A DNA stretch of 20,219 bases from a virus: IMG/VR virus record IMGVR_UViG_3300017957_000102, positions 1 through 20,219 of that record; one strand, written 5' to 3'. Of this stretch, positions 14,851 to 20,219 are shown one piece after another. The notes below the pieces were generated by a model, which made no database searches, had not been told where the DNA came from, and saw only the letters and a program-made list of their open reading frames with translations. The position numbers and the translations under genes are program-made. How positions within the stretch are numbered: the stretch's first letter is position 1; the number at the start of each line of letters is the position of its first letter.

Positions 14851-17031
14851 TTACCTTCTTGAGTTAGTGGCATACTCTACCGTTAATGCGTCAAGGGAAA
14901 ACGGCGGTGCCTCTGTAGCAGAATCAAACAAGAATGAAACTGCAAATCCTGAACCAACAACTTGACTTTCAAATAGTTTAACTAGCTTGGCTCCATATGA
15001 TGTTACACCAAATGTGCCTTGTCCGAAGAAACCAACAGTACCTTGTGTGTTTTGAATGTTAATAGGTGCTGGTTGTATTATGCCAGATTCGTCAAAATCT
15101 AGCTTTAGACTTAAATCAAATGCCACACTACCTTGCGGGTCTGTGTACAAAAATATCTTGTAAAAAGTTTTTCGTACACGTGGATCTTCAATTGGAATAA
15201 ATGGCGTAGCAAAAGTAATTGTAATTGCTGTACCATCAAAATCACTTCCCGACTCCATTTGATACAAGTAGCCATCATTATTAGCAAAGACCACGACTTC
15301 TGTATTTAAGTGGTAGTTACTGTCTGCTACATATGCTCGTATGCCTCTTGTTTCCGCATACTGCATATTTGCACCACCCTGCTCTGCAAACTGCGTAGCA
15401 ATAATACCTTGGGCATTCTCTTGTGTAATATTGTTGTTGTATCCTAATATTCTATACTGTGATTTTTCTCTGATAACACAGCTTGAAAAATTTGTGTTTG
15501 CCGAAATAAATGTAGTTAAGTTATCCTGTATAGCCTTAGATACAACGCCTAATCCAAAGTCGCCAATTCTATCTGTTGCACTCAACAGTCGCAGACCATC
15601 AGGTGCCAAGAACATAATGTCACCACCGACTTCTTGAATGGTGTCACTTTCAATACAGCCAATGTCGTTTGTTACTGGTTGTAATGTAAAGTCTGCAATA
15701 GTGTTACCAACTAATCTTTGTATAGATACTTCAGTAAAAATAATTAGCTGGTCACGAAACACTTCTAATCCAGTAATGGGTGAACCTATATTAATTGCAC
15801 CTGCGCCGTTGGCTACTGAAAAGTCATTATCTGTATACGGTGCAGTAAAATTAAGGTTAGTTCCTTTACCAAAGAACAAAGCATTTTTAAAGTTACTTAC
15901 AAAAGATGCGCCTTTTACATCTGCCGGAGCGTCATTTAATACTGTAAATGTGCTATCATCATACGTGGCTGGTGCATTAGCACCGTCAACTATAGCAATC
16001 TTTTGTGTACCATCGTAGTTGTACTTAGCAAATCGTGTGCGTGAGGCACCTTCTCTACTGGTAGATATAAACGTAATAGCGGCATTGTCTGCTGGGCTAG
16101 AGTTAAGTGCCGGGTCTATGCTAATGGTCGCTGCACCCGATGTAACTGTAGGTGCTGCCGTAACTGTGTATACTAAGTCTACACCTGCAATAGTAAACTG
16201 GTCTTGTGCTTGCGGCGTAGCGTCTAAACCATCTACTGCTAAAGATGAACCTGTTTGACTTCCACCGTTTACTAATACCGTACCATAACTAGGAACATTT
16301 ATTTTAGTATAGCCAGTACCTGTAGTACTATATATGTCATCATTTTTAGCAACAATGGCTTGGCTTTCCCAACTTGCTACGCCTAGTGCTAAATAGTTTA
16401 GTACAGTAGATACAAACGTAACATCATCTTGATCTGACGGATTAACCACCATTGTCTGGTCAAGTGTTAATGTTGCTCTGTTTACGCTTGCAGAAAAACT
16501 TACACCACCTGTGGCTATACTATATCTAAAACTAAGAACAGCATTATCTGCTGGAGTAACTGCTAGTGTTGGTGTTATTGTAAGCGTAGATGCTGTACCG
16601 ACAAGAGCCGTTGCTGCGCTTACTGTATATACAGTTGTGTCACCTGCTATAGTAAATGTATCGCTTGCGGATGGTGCTACATCTAATCCATCTACGTCTA
16701 GTGATGTACCTGTCTGTGATCCACCTGCTACTGCACCACCTGTAAATGTTAACACATCACCTGCGACTGGTGTTTGATGTATATTCGCTATTGTAAGTGA
16801 TGTGCCGCTTTGACTACCGCCGTGTACCTTTGGTGCGCCATAAGGCGGAATTATATTACTGTCGTATTTGTCATAGCCCTCAATTCTACGATAGCCACCC
16901 TCAACAGACGGTTCAAAGTTACGTAGTATTCTTGCGCTACCCGGTGCGTTAATACCTTGCTGTAAAGGTGATAGATTACTAATAAGACCACCACGAAACT
17001 CAACGGCATAGGTTTTCCATGCGTCAGCCAT
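14851..17031 (-). CDS. Tail nozzle protein (T7 gp12 / tail tubular protein B-like), 726 aa
   Basis: The N-terminus has GGLISNLSPLQQG, a typical nozzle start, and RILRNFEPSVEGGYRRIEGY, where an ordered list of values begins. The core (about residues 330-620) has propeller-like strands: KNALFFGKGTNLNFTAPYTD, ITGLEVFRDQLIIFTEVSIQ, GGDIMFLAPDGLRLLS and DGYLYQMESGS. These are the features by which nozzle proteins are recognised. Residues 70-325 contain inserted repeats that look foreign to the propeller. It follows the adaptor gene by nine bases; AGGGG precedes the ATG at 17031. In the virion it should form the hexameric tube tip below the adaptor ring and hold the fibres. Confidence 0.8.
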   Translation of the reverse strand: MADAWKTYAVEFRGGLISNLSPLQQGINAPGSARILRNFEPSVEGGYRRIEGYDKYDSNIIPPYGAPKVHGGSQSGTSLTIANIHQTPVAGDVLTFTGGAVAGGSQTGTSLDVDGLDVAPSASDTFTIAGDTTVYTVSAATALVGTASTLTITPTLAVTPADNAVLSFRYSIATGGVSFSASVNRATLTLDQTMVVNPSDQDDVTFVSTVLNYLALGVASWESQAIVAKNDDIYSTTGTGYTKINVPSYGTVLVNGGSQTGSSLAVDGLDATPQAQDQFTIAGVDLVYTVTAAPTVTSGAATISIDPALNSSPADNAAITFISTSREGASRTRFAKYNYDGTQKIAIVDGANAPATYDDSTFTVLNDAPADVKGASFVSNFKNALFFGKGTNLNFTAPYTDNDFSVANGAGAINIGSPITGLEVFRDQLIIFTEVSIQRLVGNTIADFTLQPVTNDIGCIESDTIQEVGGDIMFLAPDGLRLLSATDRIGDFGLGVVSKAIQDNLTTFISANTNFSSCVIREKSQYRILGYNNNITQENAQGIIATQFAEQGGANMQYAETRGIRAYVADSNYHLNTEVVVFANNDGYLYQMESGSDFDGTAITITFATPFIPIEDPRVRKTFYKIFLYTDPQGSVAFDLSLKLDFDESGIIQPAPINIQNTQGTVGFFGQGTFGVTSYGAKLVKLFESQVVGSGFAVSFLFDSATEAPPFSLDALTVEYATNSRR
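16057..16824 (-). repeat. Inserted Ig-like/beta repeats in the nozzle, two full copies plus partials
   Basis: Full copies occupy residues 103-172 and 255-325 of the nozzle protein. Both read GGSQTG(T/S)SLxVDGLD, then FTIAG, VYTV, and PADNAxxxF at the end. A half copy at 70-101 keeps only GGSQSGTSL and GDVLTFTGG, and a more diverged one lies at about 174-209. Copies are about 70 residues each. Confidence 0.8.
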
Positions 17032-17040
17032 AAATTACCC

Positions 17041-17769
17041 CTATGTTATCGAAGAATATCCGTATCTAAGTCCACCACCTGTGTTTTGCGGAATCATATA
17101 AGAACGTACATACCGTGTACGATTAATCAACATTGAACGCATATATTTAATGCCTTCATCAAACTTTTCTTTCATTACCAATGCGTCTTGTGTATTACCA
17201 CGGAACAAATATGCATAGTGCATAGCACCGTCTACAATTACGTGAACAAACCTATCTGGTATTACTATTGTATCGCTGTTTGCAGACAAGTCTGATGAAA
17301 AGTTAAAGTACTCGTACACTAACTCATACGCAGCGTTTGGTTCTGGTGTTAAAATAAATTCAAGGGAAGGGGCATGTACTACACGGGTGGGAACACCTTG
17401 AAAACTGGTGTTGTTATATTCTTGTGCTACAAATTTATCTAAGTATTCTTCATATGTCATAGGCAGTATACGTGTAGTAGAATTACCTAATGAACTATTT
17501 TCTTTAATTCTAAAAGTATCAAAGTTAATTACTTTACAGTCAGCAGGAAAAGAATAACGGCTCTGATTAGCCGTTAGTGTGGTAGTCTGTGTATTGTGAT
17601 TAAAAGGCCACTCAAATTCAGATTGATTTATATATCTAATAGATGCATTAACTGCATCCTTTGCATGTGCATAAAAACCTGTCGCACTTGCAAAGTTTGC
17701 GGAAGTTAGTTCAACTTCATTCAAACGTCTGTTTACTTGATTTACTAATTGTAAAAATGTTGTAGCCAT
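17041..17769 (-). CDS. Head-tail adaptor protein (T7 gp11 / SU10-type adaptor-like), 242 aa
   Basis: Features of the adaptor family visible here are an N-terminal helical part (LVNQVNRRLNEVELTSANFA, then AKDAVNASIRYINQSEFEWPFN), a beta part with QSRYSFPADCKVINFDTFRI, and a C-terminal helical part (IVDGAMHYAYLFRGNTQDA, FDEGIKYMRSMLINR). The W-P-F-N motif followed by strands and PADC is what I recall from adaptor/tail tubular protein A homologues, as is the roughly 200-240 aa length. ATG at 17769 has GAGG upstream. It is the first gene after the predicted capsid terminator and is followed by the nozzle gene, matching the order of assembly: portal, adaptor, nozzle. Confidence 0.8.
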   Translation of the reverse strand: MATTFLQLVNQVNRRLNEVELTSANFASATGFYAHAKDAVNASIRYINQSEFEWPFNHNTQTTTLTANQSRYSFPADCKVINFDTFRIKENSSLGNSTTRILPMTYEEYLDKFVAQEYNNTSFQGVPTRVVHAPSLEFILTPEPNAAYELVYEYFNFSSDLSANSDTIVIPDRFVHVIVDGAMHYAYLFRGNTQDALVMKEKFDEGIKYMRSMLINRTRYVRSYMIPQNTGGGLRYGYSSIT

Positions 17770-17781
17770 TTAAGGTTCCTC

Positions 17782-17819
17782 AAAAGAAAAGTGAAGGGGC
17801 AAGTTGCCCTGCCCCCTCA
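17782..17819 (-). terminator. Intrinsic terminator after the decoration gene
   Basis: On the plus strand TGAAGGGGCA (17792-17801) and TGCCCCCTCA (17810-17819) pair as a 10-base-pair stem with one G-U-type mismatch around an 8-base loop. Read on the minus strand the stem is followed by CTTTTCTTTT. It begins five bases past the stop of the decoration gene and ends before the adaptor gene start region. Orientation and T-rich tail fit minus-strand termination, possibly partial. Confidence 0.75.
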
Positions 17820-17824
17820 ACTAT

Positions 17825-18310
17825 TTAGGCAAGAGTGTCACGATCTACTTCAGCAGCAGTCAGTGAACCGGGATCAGTACAATCCATTAGGATTGCCCAA
17901 ACACGGAACTTACCTGTTGACAATGTGCCTGTAAGAGTTGCAATCTTCAGGTCAATGTTGTCATCAGCTACAGCCATTACTGGCTGGTACACTGCTGGGT
18001 TCTGTGCTACAACACCTGCTGCAGATGTGCCGTCAAAGCCATCTACAAAAACGTCAGCATCTACGCCTGTACCCAAATCAAGGGTCAGAGCAGAAGCAGA
18101 AGTTTGTGCTGTATCAACTTCGATACCTGCATTCAAAATGCAAGTACCTTTTGGAACCGCAATTGCAGGAATTACATCAGCAGCAGCAAGAGCAGAACCC
18201 TTGTCTGACAATGCTGTTGCAATGTCTACAATTGTTGACACAAAGTATGGGTTACGACCACGCTGTGAATTACCACGTGCGGCCTGAAGAGTATTATCAC
18301 CTAAAGCCAT
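17825..18310 (-). CDS. Probable capsid decoration (head) protein, 161 aa
   Basis: The protein is small and beta-rich, with no signal or membrane segment. It has a short N-terminal arm (MALGDNTLQAARGNSQRGRN), alternating strand-like stretches such as VPKGTCILNAGIEV and ALTLDLGTGVDADVFVDGF, and ends with STGKFRVWAILMDC. No catalytic motif is visible. The gene follows the major coat gene by 13 bases and has the strongest ribosome binding site in the window (AAAGGAGATT). It lies inside the same promoter-terminator cassette as the coat gene. High expected expression, size and position suggest a cement or decoration protein on the capsid surface. The alternative is a head-completion protein. Function is inferred from context rather than from a recognised family. 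Confidence 0.55.
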   Translation of the reverse strand: MALGDNTLQAARGNSQRGRNPYFVSTIVDIATALSDKGSALAAADVIPAIAVPKGTCILNAGIEVDTAQTSASALTLDLGTGVDADVFVDGFDGTSAAGVVAQNPAVYQPVMAVADDNIDLKIATLTGTLSTGKFRVWAILMDCTDPGSLTAAEVDRDTLA

Positions 18311-18323
18311 GATTTAATCTCCT

Positions 18324-19400
18324 TTACGCTAAGTGGTAAATGGCGTTGACAAGAGCCTCTGGACGGAGAATCTTGCGACCATACAAATGCATTCCCCGAA
18401 CAATGTCGGCAAAGCTATCAGGATCACGGTAAGTTTCAGTCTTGTTGATCTGTTCTGCAGTAGCAACAGCAGAAGAGTGACCAGCAACAATCACACCGTA
18501 GTTGGTTGAACTGTTCGCACCAGCGAATGATGGACCAGTACCAACTGAAGGCAAGTTGTTAGACTGATAAACTTGGAAGCCGTGGATTTGGGTAGCAATC
18601 TGACCATTTTGCAGACCAGAACCACCAAAATCAGCATTGAACAGACGAGAATCTTCGTCTTTCAATACTTCCATGAACACTGGGTCAAGCACAATCCAGC
18701 GACCTTGTGAGTCCACGTTTTGCTGGTCAAGAAGACGAGCCATACGTGCAATCAAAGTCAATGGGTGTGTATCACCAGCAGCAGGAGTTGCGTCAGTTGC
18801 GCCACCAGTACGAGGCTGGATAGCAATGGCTTCACCTGCGTTACCTACTGTACCTGCACCGTCAGAGAAGTCAGATGCGTCCAACTTCATTGATGCAAGC
18901 AGTTCATCTGTACCAGCAGTTGATACAGCAACAGAACCATTAATGGTTGTGTTTACTGTGTCAGCATTGCTGTGCAGTGCAGACTGTTTGTATCCTGACA
19001 TGTAACCAAGAACGTCTTGGTCAAATTGGTCAGCCAAACGGTACGCAGCACGATCACTTGCCAGTGACTGGAAGTTTACGTGGCTGTGTGCCTCTTCAAT
19101 GTCGTCAACCTTAAATGCAAAGTAGTTAGCTTTGTCAATTGTCAGGTTGAAGTCTTCATCGTCAAGGTCTTGCGGAGTGATGGTTGTACCACGCTCGTAA
19201 GCCTTAACTGTGATTTCGGGTTCTTTAATGATCCGAACGGAATCACCCATTTGCGCAATTTCACCAAAGTAGTCGTTATTGGTGATTGCTTCAGCAACAG
19301 CAGACTTGCGGAAAGCAAGTTGCACCTGTTTGCTGTAAATTACGGGTGAAAAATTACCGTTAGGAAGATTGCCATACCCCGCTGCGGAAGTAAATGCCAT
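18324..19400 (-). CDS. Major coat (capsid) protein, 358 aa
   Basis: The product begins MAFTSAAGYGNLPNGNFSPV. It carries a run typical of phage coat proteins: DYFGEIAQMGDSVRIIKEPE (about residues 43-62), RGTTITPQDLDDEDF, IDKANYFAFKVDDIEEAH, then DRAAYRLADQFDQDVLGYMSG, which resembles the spine-helix region of HK97-fold coats. The later GRWIVLDPVFMEVLKDED motif is also usual. I recall near relatives from marine podoviruses. Length fits a coat subunit. ATG at 19400 has TAGGAG seven bases upstream. It lies directly downstream of the scaffold gene, separated by a leader with its own promoter, and is followed by the probable decoration gene. HK97 fold is inferred from family knowledge. Confidence 0.85.
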   Translation of the reverse strand: MAFTSAAGYGNLPNGNFSPVIYSKQVQLAFRKSAVAEAITNNDYFGEIAQMGDSVRIIKEPEITVKAYERGTTITPQDLDDEDFNLTIDKANYFAFKVDDIEEAHSHVNFQSLASDRAAYRLADQFDQDVLGYMSGYKQSALHSNADTVNTTINGSVAVSTAGTDELLASMKLDASDFSDGAGTVGNAGEAIAIQPRTGGATDATPAAGDTHPLTLIARMARLLDQQNVDSQGRWIVLDPVFMEVLKDEDSRLFNADFGGSGLQNGQIATQIHGFQVYQSNNLPSVGTGPSFAGANSSTNYGVIVAGHSSAVATAEQINKTETYRDPDSFADIVRGMHLYGRKILRPEALVNAIYHLA

Positions 19401-19408
19401 TTTTAAAT

Positions 19409-19413
19409 CTCCT
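19409..19413 (-). promoter_or_regulatory. Coat gene ribosome binding site (AGGAG)
   Basis: AGGAG lies eight bases before the ATG at 19400. It fixes the coat start and is the possible target of the upstream CCUCCU stretch. Confidence 0.8.
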
Positions 19414-19448
19414 ATTTTAGCATTTTACAGATACAAACTCGCAAGACT

Positions 19449-19464
19449 AATCAGGAGGCTGATT
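19449..19464 (-). repeat. Leader hairpin with CCTC loop
   Basis: AATCAG and CTGATT are perfect inverted arms of six bases around a four-base loop (CCTC on the minus strand). The loop and the first stem bases create CCTCCT, complementary to a Shine-Dalgarno core. Confidence 0.55.
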
Positions 19465-19555
19465 CACTTGGGTGCGTATTCTAGTAAGGTGGCCGCCCTA
19501 CTATTCAACGGGCCATGTTCGTCAGGTAATCCGTAAGACTTGGCTGTTTGCGAAT

Positions 19556-19592
19556 AACAGTGTAACTAGGTGCGCAATAAAGTTACACTATT
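19556..19592 (-). repeat. Inverted repeat at predicted transcript 5' end
   Basis: AGTGTAACT (19559-19567) and AGTTACACT (19581-19589) are perfect nine-base arms around a 13-base loop. With one mismatch the arms extend to 12 bases each. On the minus strand this lies directly downstream of the expected transcription start near 19595. It is followed by no T-run, so it is not an intrinsic terminator. Confidence 0.7.
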
Positions 19593-19601
19593 CTGACTAT
19601 A

Positions 19602-19629
19602 GTTATACTTACAAATAACTATTTGTCAA
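19602..19629 (-). promoter_or_regulatory. Sigma-70-like promoter for the capsid cassette
   Basis: The minus strand reads TTGACA (19629-19624), a 16-base spacer, then TATAAC (19607-19602). The -35 is a perfect match and the -10 matches five of six bases of the bacterial consensus. It begins seven bases past the scaffold stop and points into the coat gene about 200 bases away. An ACTATAG stretch overlapping its downstream edge resembles the core of T7-type phage promoters, so a phage RNA polymerase is an alternative reader. Confidence 0.65.
19611..19626. promoter_or_regulatory. Operator-like dyad inside the promoter spacer
   Basis: ACAAATAACTATTTGT has perfect seven-base arms around a two-base centre. 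It fills most of the promoter spacer and overlaps the inner half of the -35 hexamer, the usual position for a repressor binding site. No regulator gene is present in the window. Confidence 0.5.
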
Positions 19630-19636
19630 CACTTTT

Positions 19637-20219
19637 TTATCTAGCAGAGCCAGATATATCATAGATAAACTTTCCACTACGGATAGCTTCCATGATTTCG
19701 TCAGACCGTTTTTCGTATTCAGACGGTGACATCTTTTGTACTGCAGACTCTTTGAGATATGAGTTCGCTTCATTATCTTGCGGTTTACTACGTGAGTCTT
19801 TTGTAGATACCGATTTAGCTGCAGCTTTATCTGACTTAGGCTTTTCTTTACTAATGCCCATGTCAGCTTTGTACAAGTCAATGGCTCTAGCAGCAGAACG
19901 TGCATCATTGTCATTGTCATACAGTGCGTCTTGTACCCACTTAGGCTGTTCTTCTGCCCAGTCGTGAAACTCATCACTGTCACGGATTTCACCAAAGTCT
20001 GGGTGTAACCGCATTAGTTCTGCTTCAGCTTTTTCTTTTGAAGCACTAGACTGCAACTCATCAATTGCTTTCATACGTTCTTCAAGCGCAGTAGCTTGTT
20101 CACGTGCTTTCTTCATTGCAATTGTTTCAACGATAGCTGCCACATCTGGGTATTCCTTTGCCCACTCTTCAATGTCCTCATCGGACTTAGGAAGTTTCAT
20201 TTCTTTTTGAGCAGCTTCG
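19637..20219 (-). CDS. Capsid scaffold protein, 5' end beyond window
   Basis: The frame stays open to the window edge, with six further codons upstream of an internal ATG at 20200, so the true start is outside. The visible 193 residues are acidic and mostly helical. They include SDEDIEEWAKEYPDVAAIVE, HPDFGEIRDSDEFHDWAEEQ, then PKWVQDALYDNDNDARSAAR, a charged linker (KEKPKSDKAAAKS), and the C-terminal SPSEYEKRSDEIMEAIRSGK followed by FIYDISGSAR. The HPDFxEI / QPxWVQxALY pattern with a basic, short C-terminal helix is what I associate with scaffold proteins of T7-like and marine podoviruses. Location immediately upstream of the coat gene supports this. The scaffold would guide procapsid assembly and then leave. 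The stop lies seven bases before the coat promoter. Confidence 0.75.
   Translation of the reverse strand, partial: EAAQKEMKLPKSDEDIEEWAKEYPDVAAIVETIAMKKAREQATALEERMKAIDELQSSASKEKAEAELMRLHPDFGEIRDSDEFHDWAEEQPKWVQDALYDNDNDARSAARAIDLYKADMGISKEKPKSDKAAAKSVSTKDSRSKPQDNEANSYLKESAVQKMSPSEYEKRSDEIMEAIRSGKFIYDISGSAR

Larger units (their letters stand above)
19401..19636 (-). other. 236-base non-coding leader between scaffold and coat genes
   Basis: This is the only sizeable gap without a gene. On the minus strand it holds, in order, a promoter, a spacer dyad, a 5' stem-loop, a GC-rich middle with TGGCC/GGCCA and GCCC/GGGC inverted pairs (about 19490-19515), a small hairpin containing CCTCCT, and the coat ribosome binding site. 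Only tiny ATG-started frames exist, of three codons each (ATG GCC CGT TGA; ATG CTA AAA TAG). No tRNA-like cloverleaf was recognised. Confidence 0.7.

Noticed and set aside
17835-18312. Plus-strand frames of 150 and 124 codons over the decoration gene
   Set aside because: Antisense shadows of the decoration gene; no start signals and no plausible domain.
19556-19592. Intrinsic terminator after the scaffold gene
   Set aside because: The stem is A+T-rich with a 13-base loop and is not followed by a T-run on the minus strand; it also lies downstream of the promoter, where it would block the coat gene.
19440-19600. A possible tRNA or attachment site in the coat leader
   Set aside because: The inverted repeats do not form a cloverleaf, no T-loop motif or CCA end fits, and no integrase gene or direct repeat is present.
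19595-19601. ACTATAG as the core of a T7-type phage RNA polymerase promoter
   Set aside because: Only the 7-base core matches; the upstream recognition part does not, and I saw no second convincing copy in the window. It is kept only as an alternative reading of the capsid promoter.
19609-19995. A 128-codon minus-strand frame overlapping the scaffold gene
   Set aside because: It is out of frame with the well-supported scaffold sequence and has low-complexity, basic translation without homology-like motifs. It also runs over the promoter.

Overview
The window holds the head-to-ejection part of the virion gene block of a short-tailed (podovirus-like) double-stranded DNA phage. Every convincing gene lies on the minus strand, so transcription runs from base 20219 towards base 1. 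The order is scaffold (partial), major coat protein, probable decoration protein, head-tail adaptor, nozzle, two repeat-rich fibre proteins, a fibre-associated small protein, a one-span membrane protein, and then ejection (internal virion) proteins ending with a very large one cut by the window edge. A nozzle follows the adaptor directly and there is no tape-measure or tail-tube gene, which points to a short tail. The sequence is A+T-rich, and several proteins carry motifs I associate with marine phages: a fibre N-terminus beginning MGTGYTRND, DLxIYHDGTNSYI-type repeats, LamG/SPRY fibres ending in FKYANAR, and a large ejection protein with RRGLLVSQ and PFPRFM motifs. A marine phage of an alphaproteobacterium (SAR11, SAR116 or Roseobacter type) is likely, but no host gene is present to fix this. 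Portal, terminase, replication, lysin and integrase genes are absent from the window.

Bases 19401-20219: the end of the scaffold gene, then a 236-base non-coding leader. The leader holds a good sigma-70-like promoter (TTGACA, 16-base spacer, TATAAC), a perfect 16-base dyad inside the promoter spacer, a stem-loop at the predicted 5' end of the transcript, and a CCUCCU stretch that could pair with the coat-gene ribosome binding site. Bases 17782-19400: coat and decoration genes, closed by a GC-rich hairpin with a T-rich tail that looks like an intrinsic terminator. Promoter and terminator together bracket the two most abundant virion proteins as one cassette.

Bases 7423-17769: adaptor, nozzle and fibres. 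The nozzle contains inserted repeats near its N-terminus. The first fibre (848 aa) is built from 91-residue and 57-residue repeats. The second (1624 aa) combines three LamG-like and two SPRY-like modules with a cupredoxin-like domain that keeps a complete His/Cys-His-Met type-1 copper ligand set.

Bases 1-7410: a fibre-assembly-like protein, a small membrane protein that could be a holin, and an ejection cluster of five genes whose last four junctions overlap by 14, 11, 1 and 4 bases. The first ejection protein (703 aa) contains about 22 consecutive 11-residue repeats in unbroken register. No tRNA, CRISPR array, insertion sequence or attachment site was recognised. The only non-coding gap longer than 60 bases is the coat leader.
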